From the NCBI RefSeq assembly GCF_004571195.1, contig NZ_CP038271.1:248001-312000 (forward strand): a stretch of 64,000 bases of DNA, written 5' to 3'. The stretch comes from Legionella geestiana (lineage in GTDB: Bacteria > Pseudomonadota > Gammaproteobacteria > Legionellales > Legionellaceae). Below, piece after piece: positions 1-8,515 of this stretch. The position numbers and the translations under genes were made by a program. Each line of letters opens with the position of its first letter. Within the stretch, counting starts at the first letter, position 1. The notes below the pieces were generated by a model, which was given only the letters and a program-made list of their open reading frames with translations, ran no database searches and was not told where the DNA came from.

Positions 1-2315
1 GCCTGCGCATCAGCGGCAACCGTAAAATGTGCGTCCATGATATCGCCGAGTAACGGGTATACCACATTAAAAAAGCGGAGATTTCCGAGATAACCTCTGA
101 CGGGCAGCGCACGTACAGGCGTTACCTGTGGTTGAAACCGAAACTGACTGGACATGGGCGGCTCGGTCAGCACATCATGGTTCGACAGCGGCTCCTCATC
201 TGAGTCATTCATGGCCCCGGCATGCACAAAAAAGCGCGCTCTAAGCATCTGCAGCCAGTTCGCATCGACTGTTCTCGCAAAGTGGCTTTCTGCTATTTTT
301 TCAAAGCAATCAGGCTTTTTACGCCAGCAACACCAGAGGAGCAGTTCCTCTACACAGGAAAAACTCGCCATCATTACTTCTCCCCCGCCACAGGGACTGT
401 CGCCCATGCGAGCTTCGAGGTATGATTCAGCCGCGCGGTAACCGCTTTCAACGAGCTGTTGTCGCAAATCATGAGAGAGGTCAAACTGTGTGGCGGAAAC
501 ATAGCCCACATCCATGAGGATGGTCTGCAGTGCGTGGCGTCGCAACTTAATGCGATCCTGCTCCCAGCCGCTGGCCGGGTCGAGAACGCCTGTTAAAAAC
601 TGGTAGATGTGATTAACGAGCCAGCTCTCGCGGTAGACGCGTTCGCCTAAACGATAGAGGGCGCTGCGCTCAGGCCCGTTGTCAAACTGCAGTACGAGTA
701 CCCGCAGGGATGTGCCATCGGATTCCAGAAACGTTTCACCCTCATCACGAAACACTTCAGTCGGTACGTTACTGAGGACCCCGCCATCGCAATACAGATG
801 CCCATCAAAAATCGTTGGCTTATAGACTACAGGAATGCTCGCAGATATTTTCACTGCCTCACTGACTTCCGTGTGCGGTGTGGTTTCATAGGAAAAATAG
901 CGCGTGGCGCGCAGCTCGGCATTCGTTGCGGTCACTGCGAGTTTTTCACCGAGTCCACTACCCTCACAGCGAACCCTTAAGGCTTCAAGGGACGCAAACG
1001 TCACTTGTCCGTCCCTAAAGACCTCCGATTCGAGAAAAAAACGCCCTTCCTCACTTGCGTGCAGCTGGTAGCGCTCTACAAGCTCCACTACCTTGCAGCT
1101 GATGAGGAGGTCAAGAGCGGCTTTGAGAGCTGTGGTATCAGAAATACCGCTTCTGTCCATCCTGTCAAAGCTGACAAGCCGGTCCTGACGCATTACGCGA
1201 AACTTTTCAAGAATCTCATCCGCCGAATATCCAAGATAACTGAGCAGCGCCATGATGGCGCCCGCAGAACTCCCGGCAAAAGCGACAGGATAAATCCCCT
1301 GCTCATGAAGCCTTTTACAGGCACCAATGTGAGCGAAAAGCTTCGAGCCTCCACCTGAAAACACAAACCGGTCAATTTCAGGGCGCATTTCACGCACAGA
1401 AAGGGTCGACTGATCGGATACCTGGGACACGGTCAATGTATCACTGAGTGCAAGCTGATGCAGTTCGCTGCCCTGCTCTTCTGAGGAGGTATTCTGCTCG
1501 GGAGAGGCTGGCGTCACCGTCAGTCCCCCGGTAAAAAGACTGACAATCCAGCGCCAGAGACGCTGGTACCAGAAGAGCGGTGTAACAAAAAACTCACCCT
1601 CACGCCATTCACGCATCAATCGCCAGCGTGTCTCATCGGAGGCAACCGGAATTGACAGCGGATGGGGAGTATCCAGAATAGTAAGAAACGCTTCTTCATC
1701 CATCGTGTGAATATCACGCTCAAGCAGCTCATCAATCACTGCATCCGTGAGATACACGCGTTTGGTATTGCCTGTTACACCGCTTTCAAAGTTTTCGGCG
1801 GGATTGCGGTATTTTTCATCCCCTGCGGGCGTACGGGTCTGATTGAGTCCCACAAGAAGCCCCTGCTCACCTTCATCGACTTCCATGCCTGTAAGCTGGT
1901 AATCCATGGAAAGAGAAAGTGAGTCCAGTTGCCAGTGACGGGTGCGCTTTCCATAAAGGAGCCAGTTCTTAATGCGCCCCCAGTAACTAAGCGCCACCTC
2001 GGCCGTATAGCCCCGGTATTCACTGGTATCGACGGCACTAAGATAAAATCGACTGGCATCCTCTTCATGCGGCGTTAAAAACCAGCGCAGGAAGCGCTCG
2101 CGCCGGGATGGTTCAAGGCGTGAAAAATCGATAATTATGCGTTCGTTATCAAAAAGATAATCGGCAAGTGTGTAGCGATTATCGGGAAAGAGATTATTGA
2201 TGCGAAGCCAGCCGCCAGCAACTGTCAACAGGTATTTTTTGAATAACAACCGGTTGTTATCAATACGTTCGTCACCGTCTGCCGCCAGCACAGACTGCAC
2301 ATTCCCTTGAACCAT
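1..2315 (-). CDS. Patatin-like phospholipase, VpdC-like (3' end beyond window)
   Basis: Read on the minus strand, one open frame runs from an ATG at 2315 to the left edge without a stop, giving about 771 residues of an incomplete protein. Two ATGs are adjacent (2318, 2315); AGGAGA at 2326-2321 is better spaced for the second. The patatin core begins near residue 320 with the glycine-rich oxyanion loop SGGGSKLFAHIG, followed by the nucleophile motif GSSAG (Ser about 350) and the Asp-Gly-Gly partner (YCDGGVLSN, about 510). The first 300 residues match nothing I recognise, and there is no signal peptide. In the family the Ser-Asp dyad hydrolyses acyl esters of phospholipids. The long N-terminal extension and large size recall L. 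pneumophila VpdC, a Dot/Icm-secreted lysophospholipase; secretion here is inferred. It lies divergent to pilB with only about 37 bp between the starts. Confidence 0.8.
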   Translation of the reverse strand, partial: MVQGNVQSVLAADGDERIDNNRLLFKKYLLTVAGGWLRINNLFPDNRYTLADYLFDNERIIIDFSRLEPSRRERFLRWFLTPHEEDASRFYLSAVDTSEYRGYTAEVALSYWGRIKNWLLYGKRTRHWQLDSLSLSMDYQLTGMEVDEGEQGLLVGLNQTRTPAGDEKYRNPAENFESGVTGNTKRVYLTDAVIDELLERDIHTMDEEAFLTILDTPHPLSIPVASDETRWRLMREWREGEFFVTPLFWYQRLWRWIVSLFTGGLTVTPASPEQNTSSEEQGSELHQLALSDTLTVSQVSDQSTLSVREMRPEIDRFVFSGGGSKLFAHIGACKRLHEQGIYPVAFAGSSAGAIMALLSYLGYSADEILEKFRVMRQDRLVSFDRMDRSGISDTTALKAALDLLISCKVVELVERYQLHASEEGRFFLESEVFRDGQVTFASLEALRVRCEGSGLGEKLAVTATNAELRATRYFSYETTPHTEVSEAVKISASIPVVYKPTIFDGHLYCDGGVLSNVPTEVFRDEGETFLESDGTSLRVLVLQFDNGPERSALYRLGERVYRESWLVNHIYQFLTGVLDPASGWEQDRIKLRRHALQTILMDVGYVSATQFDLSHDLRQQLVESGYRAAESYLEARMGDSPCGGGEVMMASFSCVEELLLWCCWRKKPDCFEKIAESHFARTVDANWLQMLRARFFVHAGAMNDSDEEPLSNHDVLTEPPMSSQFRFQPQVTPVRALPVRGYLGNLRFFNVVYPLLGDIMDAHFTVAADAQ

Positions 2316-2352
2316 CATACTCTCCTAAAGCACCCGGCCTCTTATTCCTACC

Positions 2353-3585
2353 ATGAAAGCGCACCTCATTGAAAGTCGTGCAATTTTTCGAGGCCTGCGT
2401 TATAGTCGCGCGAGGAATGCCTTACAAGTCCAAAAAATGATAGACGCCCTCATGGATGGTCATGACGCGGATGTGGTGCAACAGGTTGAAACCCTGCTCA
2501 CTTCTGCGCTTTCGATGAATGCCTCCGATATTCACGTTGAACCCTTTCAGGATGGATTGCGCGTACGTTTTCGCATTGATGGCCTGCTGCGTGAAATTGT
2601 CACCCTGCCGGCAACACTCGCGCCACGCGTAGTTTCCCGGCTTAAGATAATGTCAAACCTTGATATTTCCGAAAAACGCCTGCCTCAGGATGGGCGCTAC
2701 CGTTTGCAGCCTGCAAATGAAAAACCAGCGGATTTTCGTGTCAGTACCTGTCCCGTGATTCATGGTGAAAAAGTCGTTCTGAGGCTCCTTGAACAGGGGA
2801 ACACCAGCCTGCCGCTGGATGCCCTTGGCATGCTTCCAGAACAGCTTGTGCTGTTAGAGCGCGTACTTTCAAGACCACAGGGGCTTGTACTCGTAACGGG
2901 CCCCACCGGCAGTGGCAAAACCATTACGCTTTATGCCGCTCTCGTTCGGTTAAATGCCGTAATGCGCAACATCGCAACGGTTGAAGATCCGGTAGAAATT
3001 CTCCTGAATGGCATTAATCAAGTCGCGATTAACCCAAAGACTGGCCTCGATTTCGCCACCGTACTGCGCGCGCTGCTGCGCCAGGACCCGGATGTGCTGA
3101 TGATAGGAGAAATTCGTGACCGTGAAACTGCTGAGATTGCTGTCAAAGCGGCGCACACCGGGCATCTTGTGCTCTCCACGCTGCACACCACAAGTGCTGC
3201 TGAATCGCTGGTTCGTCTGCAGCACATGGGCATTGCAGCATGGCTTTTGGCGACATCCTTAAGTCTTGTGATTGCGCAGCGTCTGGTACGTGTGCTTTGC
3301 GTGCACTGTCGAATACCAGACACCGAGGGGACATTTAAAGCCCAGGGGTGCAGCCGGTGCAATCAGGGGTATCAGGGACGAACCGGTATTTTTGAAGTGC
3401 TGAACCTCGATGACACACTGCGAGACGCTATTCTCAGGGGTGATAATACCCTCAAACTGCAGGCGCTATCACGCGAGTGCGGCATGTTATCTCTTAACAA
3501 GTCCGGTACCATACTCGTGCGGGCGGGGGTAACGACTGCCGAGGAGCTCTACCGTGTCACGGGTGAGGAAGCCGCTGATGCTTAA
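2353..3585 (+). CDS. pilB: Type IV pilus assembly ATPase PilB, N-terminally short
   Basis: Cytoplasmic hexameric ATPase that powers extension of the type IV pilus. The 410 residues hold the complete ATPase: ASDIHVEP at about 57, Walker A GPTGSGKT at 183-190, an Asp box around IATVEDPVE, Walker B DVLMIGEIRD at about 247-256, the HTGHLVLSTLHT box, and a C-terminal four-Cys cluster (CVHC...CSRC) followed by GRTGIFEVL. PilB proteins are normally near 570 residues; the N-terminal MshEN/N1-type domain is absent here, and an in-frame stop at 2326-2328 rules out simple extension. No clear Shine-Dalgarno precedes the ATG at 2353, so the exact start is uncertain. It overlaps pilC by 8 nt and heads a pilB-pilC-pilD unit. 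The order supports pilus rather than type II secretion, though GspE is the close paralogue. Confidence 0.85.
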   Translation: MKAHLIESRAIFRGLRYSRARNALQVQKMIDALMDGHDADVVQQVETLLTSALSMNASDIHVEPFQDGLRVRFRIDGLLREIVTLPATLAPRVVSRLKIMSNLDISEKRLPQDGRYRLQPANEKPADFRVSTCPVIHGEKVVLRLLEQGNTSLPLDALGMLPEQLVLLERVLSRPQGLVLVTGPTGSGKTITLYAALVRLNAVMRNIATVEDPVEILLNGINQVAINPKTGLDFATVLRALLRQDPDVLMIGEIRDRETAEIAVKAAHTGHLVLSTLHTTSAAESLVRLQHMGIAAWLLATSLSLVIAQRLVRVLCVHCRIPDTEGTFKAQGCSRCNQGYQGRTGIFEVLNLDDTLRDAILRGDNTLKLQALSRECGMLSLNKSGTILVRAGVTTAEELYRVTGEEAADA

Positions 3586-4795
3586 TGAATCCCACTCCCT
3601 CACACTTTTTTACTGGAAAGGGATATCTCTGCGTGACGGACGGATGCGGGGCGCCATTCTTGCACACAGCCTTACTGATGTGCGTGAGCAGCTTGCCGCC
3701 CGTTCCATTTTGTTGCTGCGTGTCGCTAAAGAGACACACCATCCATTTTTCGCTCGCCGCCTGAAAGGACGCGATATTACCCGTCTGTGTCGACAGTTTT
3801 CTACCCTGCTTGCAGGCGGCATCCCGCTCCTTTCCGTTTTTGAGCTCACGCGTGCTGCCACGCGCAACAATACACTCAAACAGCTGCTTGTAACACTTTC
3901 CACCTGTGTCAGCCGTGGGATGGGACTTGCTGAAGCGATGCGCGCGCATCCGCACTGCTTTGATGCGGCAAGCTGCAGCCTGATTCAGGTTGGTGAGCGT
4001 TCGGCCACACTGGCCGGGATGTTTGACCGCATCGCCACCGAACGTGAAAAAACCGAACGACTGCGCCGTGCCATCGTAAAAGCGCTTGCCTATCCAGTCA
4101 CCGTGATGATTATTGCGTTTGTGGTCAGTGTGGGACTGCTGACTTTTGTCGTGCCAGAATTTGAGCGCATGTTCGCACACTTTGGCACAGAGCTGCCTCT
4201 GCCCACGCGCACCATTGTGTCATTTTCGCATTTTCTAACAGGACCATCATTCAAACACTGGATAATCCCGGGCCTTTTCAGTGTATGTACAAGTCTTATG
4301 ATGCTTCGTAAAAATCCGCGCGTGTGCCTTGCCGCTGAACGCATGGGCTTTGCCGTTCCGGGCGCAGGTCCACTCTTCGCGCGTTTTGCCGGCATGCGAC
4401 TGGCAAGCCTGCTTGCGACCACAATGGGAGCCGGTATTCCGCTCTCAAATGCCCTTGAAGACATCGCTCAAACAACGCGCACCAGCCGTTTTCAGACAGG
4501 TATCAAAGGGATTTTAAGCGCTGTTCAACGTGGAGAGTCACTCTCGGCCAGCATGCAGAAATCCGGTCTTTTTGAGGAGCATCTGCTGGTCATGGTGCGA
4601 ACCGGCGAAGACGCCGGTACCTTACAATCAAGCCTTCATGAAGCTGGTCTATGGCTCGAAGCCCATCTCGAACATCGGCTTGAGATCTTAAGCAACTTGA
4701 TTGAACCCTTCATCATGGCTATTCTTGGACTCCTGGTTGGCGGACTGGTAGTCGCACTGTATCTGCCGGTTCTCACTCTTGGGAGGATTATCTGA
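3578..4795 (+). CDS. pilC: Type IV pilus inner-membrane platform protein PilC
   Basis: Polytopic inner-membrane platform on which PilB acts during pilus assembly. Two T2SS-F domains can be seen: the first around ITRLCRQFSTLLAGGIPLL and the second around FARFAGMRLASLLATTMGAGIPL. Each carries the paired-helix pattern and is followed by membrane segments (YPVTVMIIAFVVSVGLLTFVV; LIEPFIMAILGLLVGGLVVAL). An open frame extends upstream to a GTG at 3554, but ATG 3578 has a good GAGGAAG Shine-Dalgarno and was chosen, giving 405 residues, the usual family length. The start overlaps the end of pilB, so the two are probably translationally coupled; pilD begins 2 bp after the stop. Confidence 0.92.
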   Translation: MLNESHSLTLFYWKGISLRDGRMRGAILAHSLTDVREQLAARSILLLRVAKETHHPFFARRLKGRDITRLCRQFSTLLAGGIPLLSVFELTRAATRNNTLKQLLVTLSTCVSRGMGLAEAMRAHPHCFDAASCSLIQVGERSATLAGMFDRIATEREKTERLRRAIVKALAYPVTVMIIAFVVSVGLLTFVVPEFERMFAHFGTELPLPTRTIVSFSHFLTGPSFKHWIIPGLFSVCTSLMMLRKNPRVCLAAERMGFAVPGAGPLFARFAGMRLASLLATTMGAGIPLSNALEDIAQTTRTSRFQTGIKGILSAVQRGESLSASMQKSGLFEEHLLVMVRTGEDAGTLQSSLHEAGLWLEAHLEHRLEILSNLIEPFIMAILGLLVGGLVVALYLPVLTLGRII

Positions 4796-4797
4796 AC

Positions 4798-5664
4798 ATG
4801 TTTGCACAGCTTTTGCAGCAATATCCCGTGTTTTGCGTAATCCTAAGCGGCGTCATTGCCCTAATCACAGGCAGTTTTTTAAATCTTCTTGTCTGGCGGC
4901 TGCCTCAAATGCTTGAAGCGCGAACGCGTGCAGAGTGTGAAATGCTCTGTGGCCTTCCTGAAACTTCCCGGAAAACGCTGAACCTTTTTACACCGCGTTC
5001 CTTCTGTCCACACTGTGCCACTACCATACCGGCATACTGGAACATCCCGCTGTTAGGCTTTCTTTTACTGAGGGGCCGCTGCTTTGCCTGCAAGACACCC
5101 ATTTCATGGCGCTATCCGCTGCTGGAGCTTGCCACACTCTTACTGGTACTGGCCGCACTGTACGCCTTTGGTTTCAGTCTGAAGGGACTTTTTGCTGCAG
5201 GATTTCTCGTGATACTGCTGGCGCTGACAGTGATTGATATCGAACATCAGCTGTTACCGGATTGTCTGACACTGCTGCTACTCTGGGCAGGCCTTATCGC
5301 GAACCTGAATGGCTTGTTTGTGCCCCTTCAAACGGCGGTATGCAGTGCGGCAGGCGGCTATCTCGCTCTCTGGAGCATCGCCGGACTTTATCGGTTTTTT
5401 CGACATCGTGAGGGTTTGGGTGGAGGTGACATTAAACTATTTGCAGCTCTCGGTGCATGGTTTGGCTGGATGCAGTTACAGCTTATTCTGATGCTCGCAG
5501 CCTTTACAGGCGCCGTTTTTGGCATGCTTTGGCTTAAGCTTTCGCGAAAGCCAGAGGGCACGCCCATTCCTTTTGGTCCCTTCCTTGCTGCCGCGGGAAC
5601 AGCGAGTCTATTCTCGGGGGACCAGCTTCTGAAGATGTACTGGCAATTTTTTAACTATTTTTAA
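4798..5664 (+). CDS. pilD: Prepilin leader peptidase / N-methyltransferase PilD
   Basis: Membrane aspartyl protease (family A24) that removes leader peptides from prepilins and type II pseudopilins and N-methylates the new N-terminus. The 288 residues show the N-terminal cytoplasmic four-Cys domain (CPHC then CFAC about 28 residues later), the first catalytic Asp region (ALTVIDIEHQLLPD) and the second (GLGGGDIKLFAALGAW), with about seven further hydrophobic helices. Only 2 bp separate it from pilC. In Legionella PilD serves both type IV pili and the Lsp type II secretion system, so this gene matters beyond pili. coaE, often next in line, is replaced here by mltA. Confidence 0.95.
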   Translation: MFAQLLQQYPVFCVILSGVIALITGSFLNLLVWRLPQMLEARTRAECEMLCGLPETSRKTLNLFTPRSFCPHCATTIPAYWNIPLLGFLLLRGRCFACKTPISWRYPLLELATLLLVLAALYAFGFSLKGLFAAGFLVILLALTVIDIEHQLLPDCLTLLLLWAGLIANLNGLFVPLQTAVCSAAGGYLALWSIAGLYRFFRHREGLGGGDIKLFAALGAWFGWMQLQLILMLAAFTGAVFGMLWLKLSRKPEGTPIPFGPFLAAAGTASLFSGDQLLKMYWQFFNYF

Positions 5665-5736
5665 TCAAGGGGTTATTTTAGCTTCACGCATAAAAATGTT
5701 GCAATTGATCCCATAACGTGTAATTATTGCCCACCT

Positions 5737-6933
5737 ATGAATAAGAAATCCTTTATCTCTCTGCTGCTCATCCTGCTCGCAGGCCTTATAATCTTTTATG
5801 CCTACAGGCCGTCTGCACCACCTGTGGTGAAGACTCCGAAACAGGTCAGTTTCACTGAGCTTCCGGGCTGGGACAGCAGCAATCATGTCCAGTCCTTCAA
5901 GGCCTTCCAGCGCTCATGCTCCGTGTTTCTGCGCCAGGCGCCTGAGAAGGAAACCGGCAGCCCGCCAATACCTCTCAAAGCCGGAGACTGGCATCCGGCC
6001 TGTAAGGCGGCGATGGCCCTGCAGAATGTGGATAAGGAACGTGCGAAAGCCTTTTTTGAAACCTGGTTTTCTCCCGTTGAACTGCCGGTAGAGGGGCTTT
6101 TTACCGGGTATTATTCGCCCCTGCTTGAGGGCAGCCTTAAGCGCTCTGCCAAATACTCTGTTCCGCTATACGCCATACCAGATGACTTAATCAGCGTTGA
6201 CCTGACACCATTTTCGCCTGATTTGAAGGGTAAGCGCATTGTCGGGCGTTTTGCGCACAAAACACTTGTGCCTTATTACACCCGCCATGCCATCGATAAC
6301 GGTGCCATCAAGAAGTCTGCACGCGTACTTTTATGGCTTAAAGACCCTATCGATCGCATCTTTCTTGAAATTCAGGGTTCTGGAATGGTGAAACTTGAAG
6401 ATGGCCAGCGCATATACGTCGGATATGCCGCACAAAACGGCGCACCCTACACCTCCATTGCCAGGGTGCTCATCGATAAAGGCATCATGAACCGTGATAA
6501 CGCGTCCATGCAGCGGATACGTCGCTACCTGACTGAAAACCCGGGCGAGATGAACCGTGTATTGCATCAAAATAAGTCCTTTGTCTTCTTCAGAATTTTA
6601 AATCAGGCCGAGGCATATGGTTCTCAGGGCGTGGCACTGACGCCTGGCTACTCACTTGCAGTAGACAGACGCTTTATTCCAATGGGTACACCACTTTGGC
6701 TGAATACCACCCATCCCGATATGGCTTCAGAAGATGAAAAACCCTTCCGGCGATTAATGATTGCTCAGGATACGGGCGGCGCGATTCGAGGACTGGTTCG
6801 AGGCGATGTCTACTGGGGTAGCGGCAGGAAAGCCACCTCTATCGCTGGTCGCATGAAAAACAAGGGATACTACTGGCTGCTTCTGCCACATGAAGTCGCA
6901 AGCCGCATTCCAGATACACTGGCGGCTGGCTGA
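5737..6933 (+). CDS. mltA: Membrane-bound lytic murein transglycosylase A
   Basis: Cleaves the MurNAc-GlcNAc bond of peptidoglycan to give 1,6-anhydro products. The 398 residues carry the MltA double-psi beta-barrel region (VEGLFTGYYSPLLEGS, then IFLEIQGSGMVKL) and the C-terminal 3D domain with its conserved acid in AQDTGGAIRG, where the family's catalytic Asp lies. The N-terminus (SFISLLLILLAGLIIFYAY) is a single membrane anchor with no lipobox Cys, whereas E. coli MltA is a lipoprotein. A 72-bp gap separates it from pilD, so it may have its own promoter; it ends 3 bp before the MATE gene. Confidence 0.93.
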   Translation: MNKKSFISLLLILLAGLIIFYAYRPSAPPVVKTPKQVSFTELPGWDSSNHVQSFKAFQRSCSVFLRQAPEKETGSPPIPLKAGDWHPACKAAMALQNVDKERAKAFFETWFSPVELPVEGLFTGYYSPLLEGSLKRSAKYSVPLYAIPDDLISVDLTPFSPDLKGKRIVGRFAHKTLVPYYTRHAIDNGAIKKSARVLLWLKDPIDRIFLEIQGSGMVKLEDGQRIYVGYAAQNGAPYTSIARVLIDKGIMNRDNASMQRIRRYLTENPGEMNRVLHQNKSFVFFRILNQAEAYGSQGVALTPGYSLAVDRRFIPMGTPLWLNTTHPDMASEDEKPFRRLMIAQDTGGAIRGLVRGDVYWGSGRKATSIAGRMKNKGYYWLLLPHEVASRIPDTLAAG

Positions 6934-6936
6934 AGC

Positions 6937-8301
6937 ATGCCAAAAATACAGGCGGCAGCTTTCTGGAGACGCGATGCAGCCCCCCTGCTGCGTCTGGCAC
7001 TGCCGCTTGTAATGACCGGTCTCGTAGAGTCATCCATCAGCTTTTTTTCGACGTTTTTTCTGGCACGCCTTGGTGAAGACGCCATTGCCGCAGGCTCACT
7101 GGTTGGCTGGTTTTTTGCGACACTGATGGTCATCCTCTGGGGAGGACTCACCTCGGTCAGCGTGCTGGTCTCACGCAAACACGGCGAACAGGATATAAGC
7201 GGCGTGGCACGCGTACTGCGTGATGGCCTTCTGCTCGCCATGCTTCTCGTTCCGCCAATGTTCCTGCTGCTCTGGAATCTCGCGCCAGTCTTTGGATTTT
7301 TTGGGCAAAGCGCTGCCGTGGTCGCGATGGCAGAACCTTATCTGCGTGCACTCGCCTTTGGGCTGCTGCCTGATTTTTTAATGCTCGTACTGCTGCAGTT
7401 TCTTTCAGGACTTGGGCATGTGCGCGTAACCATGGTTTTTACCCTGTTCTGGGTACCGGTGGCGATTATCGCCAATTATGGGTTTATTTTTGGCAAACTG
7501 GGACTGCCAGAGCTTGGCATGTCTGGTATTGGCTGGGGTCTGACCACCAGTTACTGGCTGACGACTTTGTGGCTTGCGCTTTATATTTTCTTCAACAAAA
7601 CCTACCGAGTGTACATAAAGCCCCTGCTTCAGAGCGGGCAGCAAAGCATGCTGCGCCAGCTGATACGCATTGGTCTGCCGATGGGCTTAATGTATGCGCT
7701 TGAAATTGGCTTTTTCTTTGTGCTGGCGCTCTACATGGGCACGCTATCGAACACTTTTCTTGCTGCCAACCAGATTGTAATGCAGTTTTTAGGAATGATG
7801 ATGGCAGTGGTTTTTGCCCTGGCTCAGGCGGTTACGATTCGCATGGGGCACCTGCTTGGTGAGAAAGACGTTCTTGCGGCAAAGCGGACTGTCAAGGCTG
7901 GAATTTTAAGTGCGGTGACGTTCATGCTATTGGTTGGGGCTCTTTATGTCTTTGCGCCCGACTGGCTGATTGGGCTCGATATTTCCCTGAGCGACCGTGA
8001 AAACGCCTCACTTTTAACCATTGCCCGACAATTCTTCCTGCTCGCGGCTTTTTTCCAGTTAGCAGAAGCTGCTCGCATCGTGTGTTTTGGCGCGCTGCGC
8101 GCCCTGCACGACACCCGCTTTACTCTGATGGTATCCATCATCAGCTTCTGGGGCATCGCGCTCCCCCTCGGCCAGCTGCTCTCCCGCATGCATGGGTTAC
8201 AGGGAAGCGGCATGTGGCTCGGCATGTCTTTCAGCGCGCTGGCAAGCGTTTTACTGCTCTGGCGGCGGCTGGAAAAGCAATTGAATTCGAGCATTCCATA
8301 A
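6937..8301 (+). CDS. MATE-family multidrug/Na+ exporter (NorM-like)
   Basis: Predicted 454-residue inner-membrane protein with about twelve hydrophobic helices in two related halves, the pattern of MATE antiporters, which expel cationic drugs using Na+ or H+ gradients. Family features include the early segment PLVMTGLVESSISFFSTFFLARLGEDAIAAG cut into helix 1-2, a cytoplasmic loop RKHGEQD, and the second-half counterpart beginning RIGLPMGLMYALEIGFFFV. The start ATG is 3 bp after the mltA stop, suggesting cotranscription. Substrate cannot be read from the sequence. The gene is followed by about 210 bp of non-coding DNA with a worn repeat copy and a regulated promoter. Confidence 0.9.
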   Translation: MPKIQAAAFWRRDAAPLLRLALPLVMTGLVESSISFFSTFFLARLGEDAIAAGSLVGWFFATLMVILWGGLTSVSVLVSRKHGEQDISGVARVLRDGLLLAMLLVPPMFLLLWNLAPVFGFFGQSAAVVAMAEPYLRALAFGLLPDFLMLVLLQFLSGLGHVRVTMVFTLFWVPVAIIANYGFIFGKLGLPELGMSGIGWGLTTSYWLTTLWLALYIFFNKTYRVYIKPLLQSGQQSMLRQLIRIGLPMGLMYALEIGFFFVLALYMGTLSNTFLAANQIVMQFLGMMMAVVFALAQAVTIRMGHLLGEKDVLAAKRTVKAGILSAVTFMLLVGALYVFAPDWLIGLDISLSDRENASLLTIARQFFLLAAFFQLAEAARIVCFGALRALHDTRFTLMVSIISFWGIALPLGQLLSRMHGLQGSGMWLGMSFSALASVLLLWRRLEKQLNSSIP

Positions 8302-8334
8302 TCCCCGGCATGGTCTGTTAAATTAATCCTATGA

Positions 8335-8391
8335 AGCAGCCTCGGCTGATAAGTCCGGGAATGGATGCCTAAAGCACATCCTGCCAATAAT
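8335..8391. repeat. Solitary degenerate copy of the palindromic repeat family
   Basis: The stretch begins with a variant of the left half of the 125-bp repeat found at 13.5-14.1 kb (CTCGGCTGATAAGTCCGGG against CTGGGCTGATAAGCCCGGG) followed by AATGGATG and a CATCC block in the same order. The right half is too worn to identify with certainty. Confidence 0.6.
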
Positions 8392-8431
8392 GCCCGCCCT
8401 GTTGCCTCAATGAAAGGTGTTACCGAAGCAC

Positions 8432-8464
8432 CTTAATAATCGGTTAATAATAACGGTCTAAAAT
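8432..8464 (+). promoter_or_regulatory. PmrA-box promoter of the 1653-residue gene
   Basis: CTTAAT (8432-8437), 5 bp, GTTAAT (8443-8448), then 10 bp and TAAAAT (8459-8464). The 11-bp-period direct repeat fits the PmrA box (YTTAAK-N5-YTTAAK) at 11 of 12 positions, and it occupies the place of the -35 box, as at PmrA-activated promoters. The start codon lies 51 bp downstream of the -10. The same arrangement is found at 61554-61586. Confidence 0.6.
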
Positions 8465-8515
8465 AACCATATTAAAGTAGGTGTCCAACTGACTATCCTG
8501 GAGTAGTGACTTATC

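Noticed and set aside
2319..2480. PmrA box upstream of the patatin gene
   Set aside because: No TTAA direct repeat was found in the divergent region.
3557..4180. 207-codon open frame on the minus strand
   Set aside because: Lies completely within pilC on the other strand, and its translation has no recognisable features. It is a shadow of the real gene.
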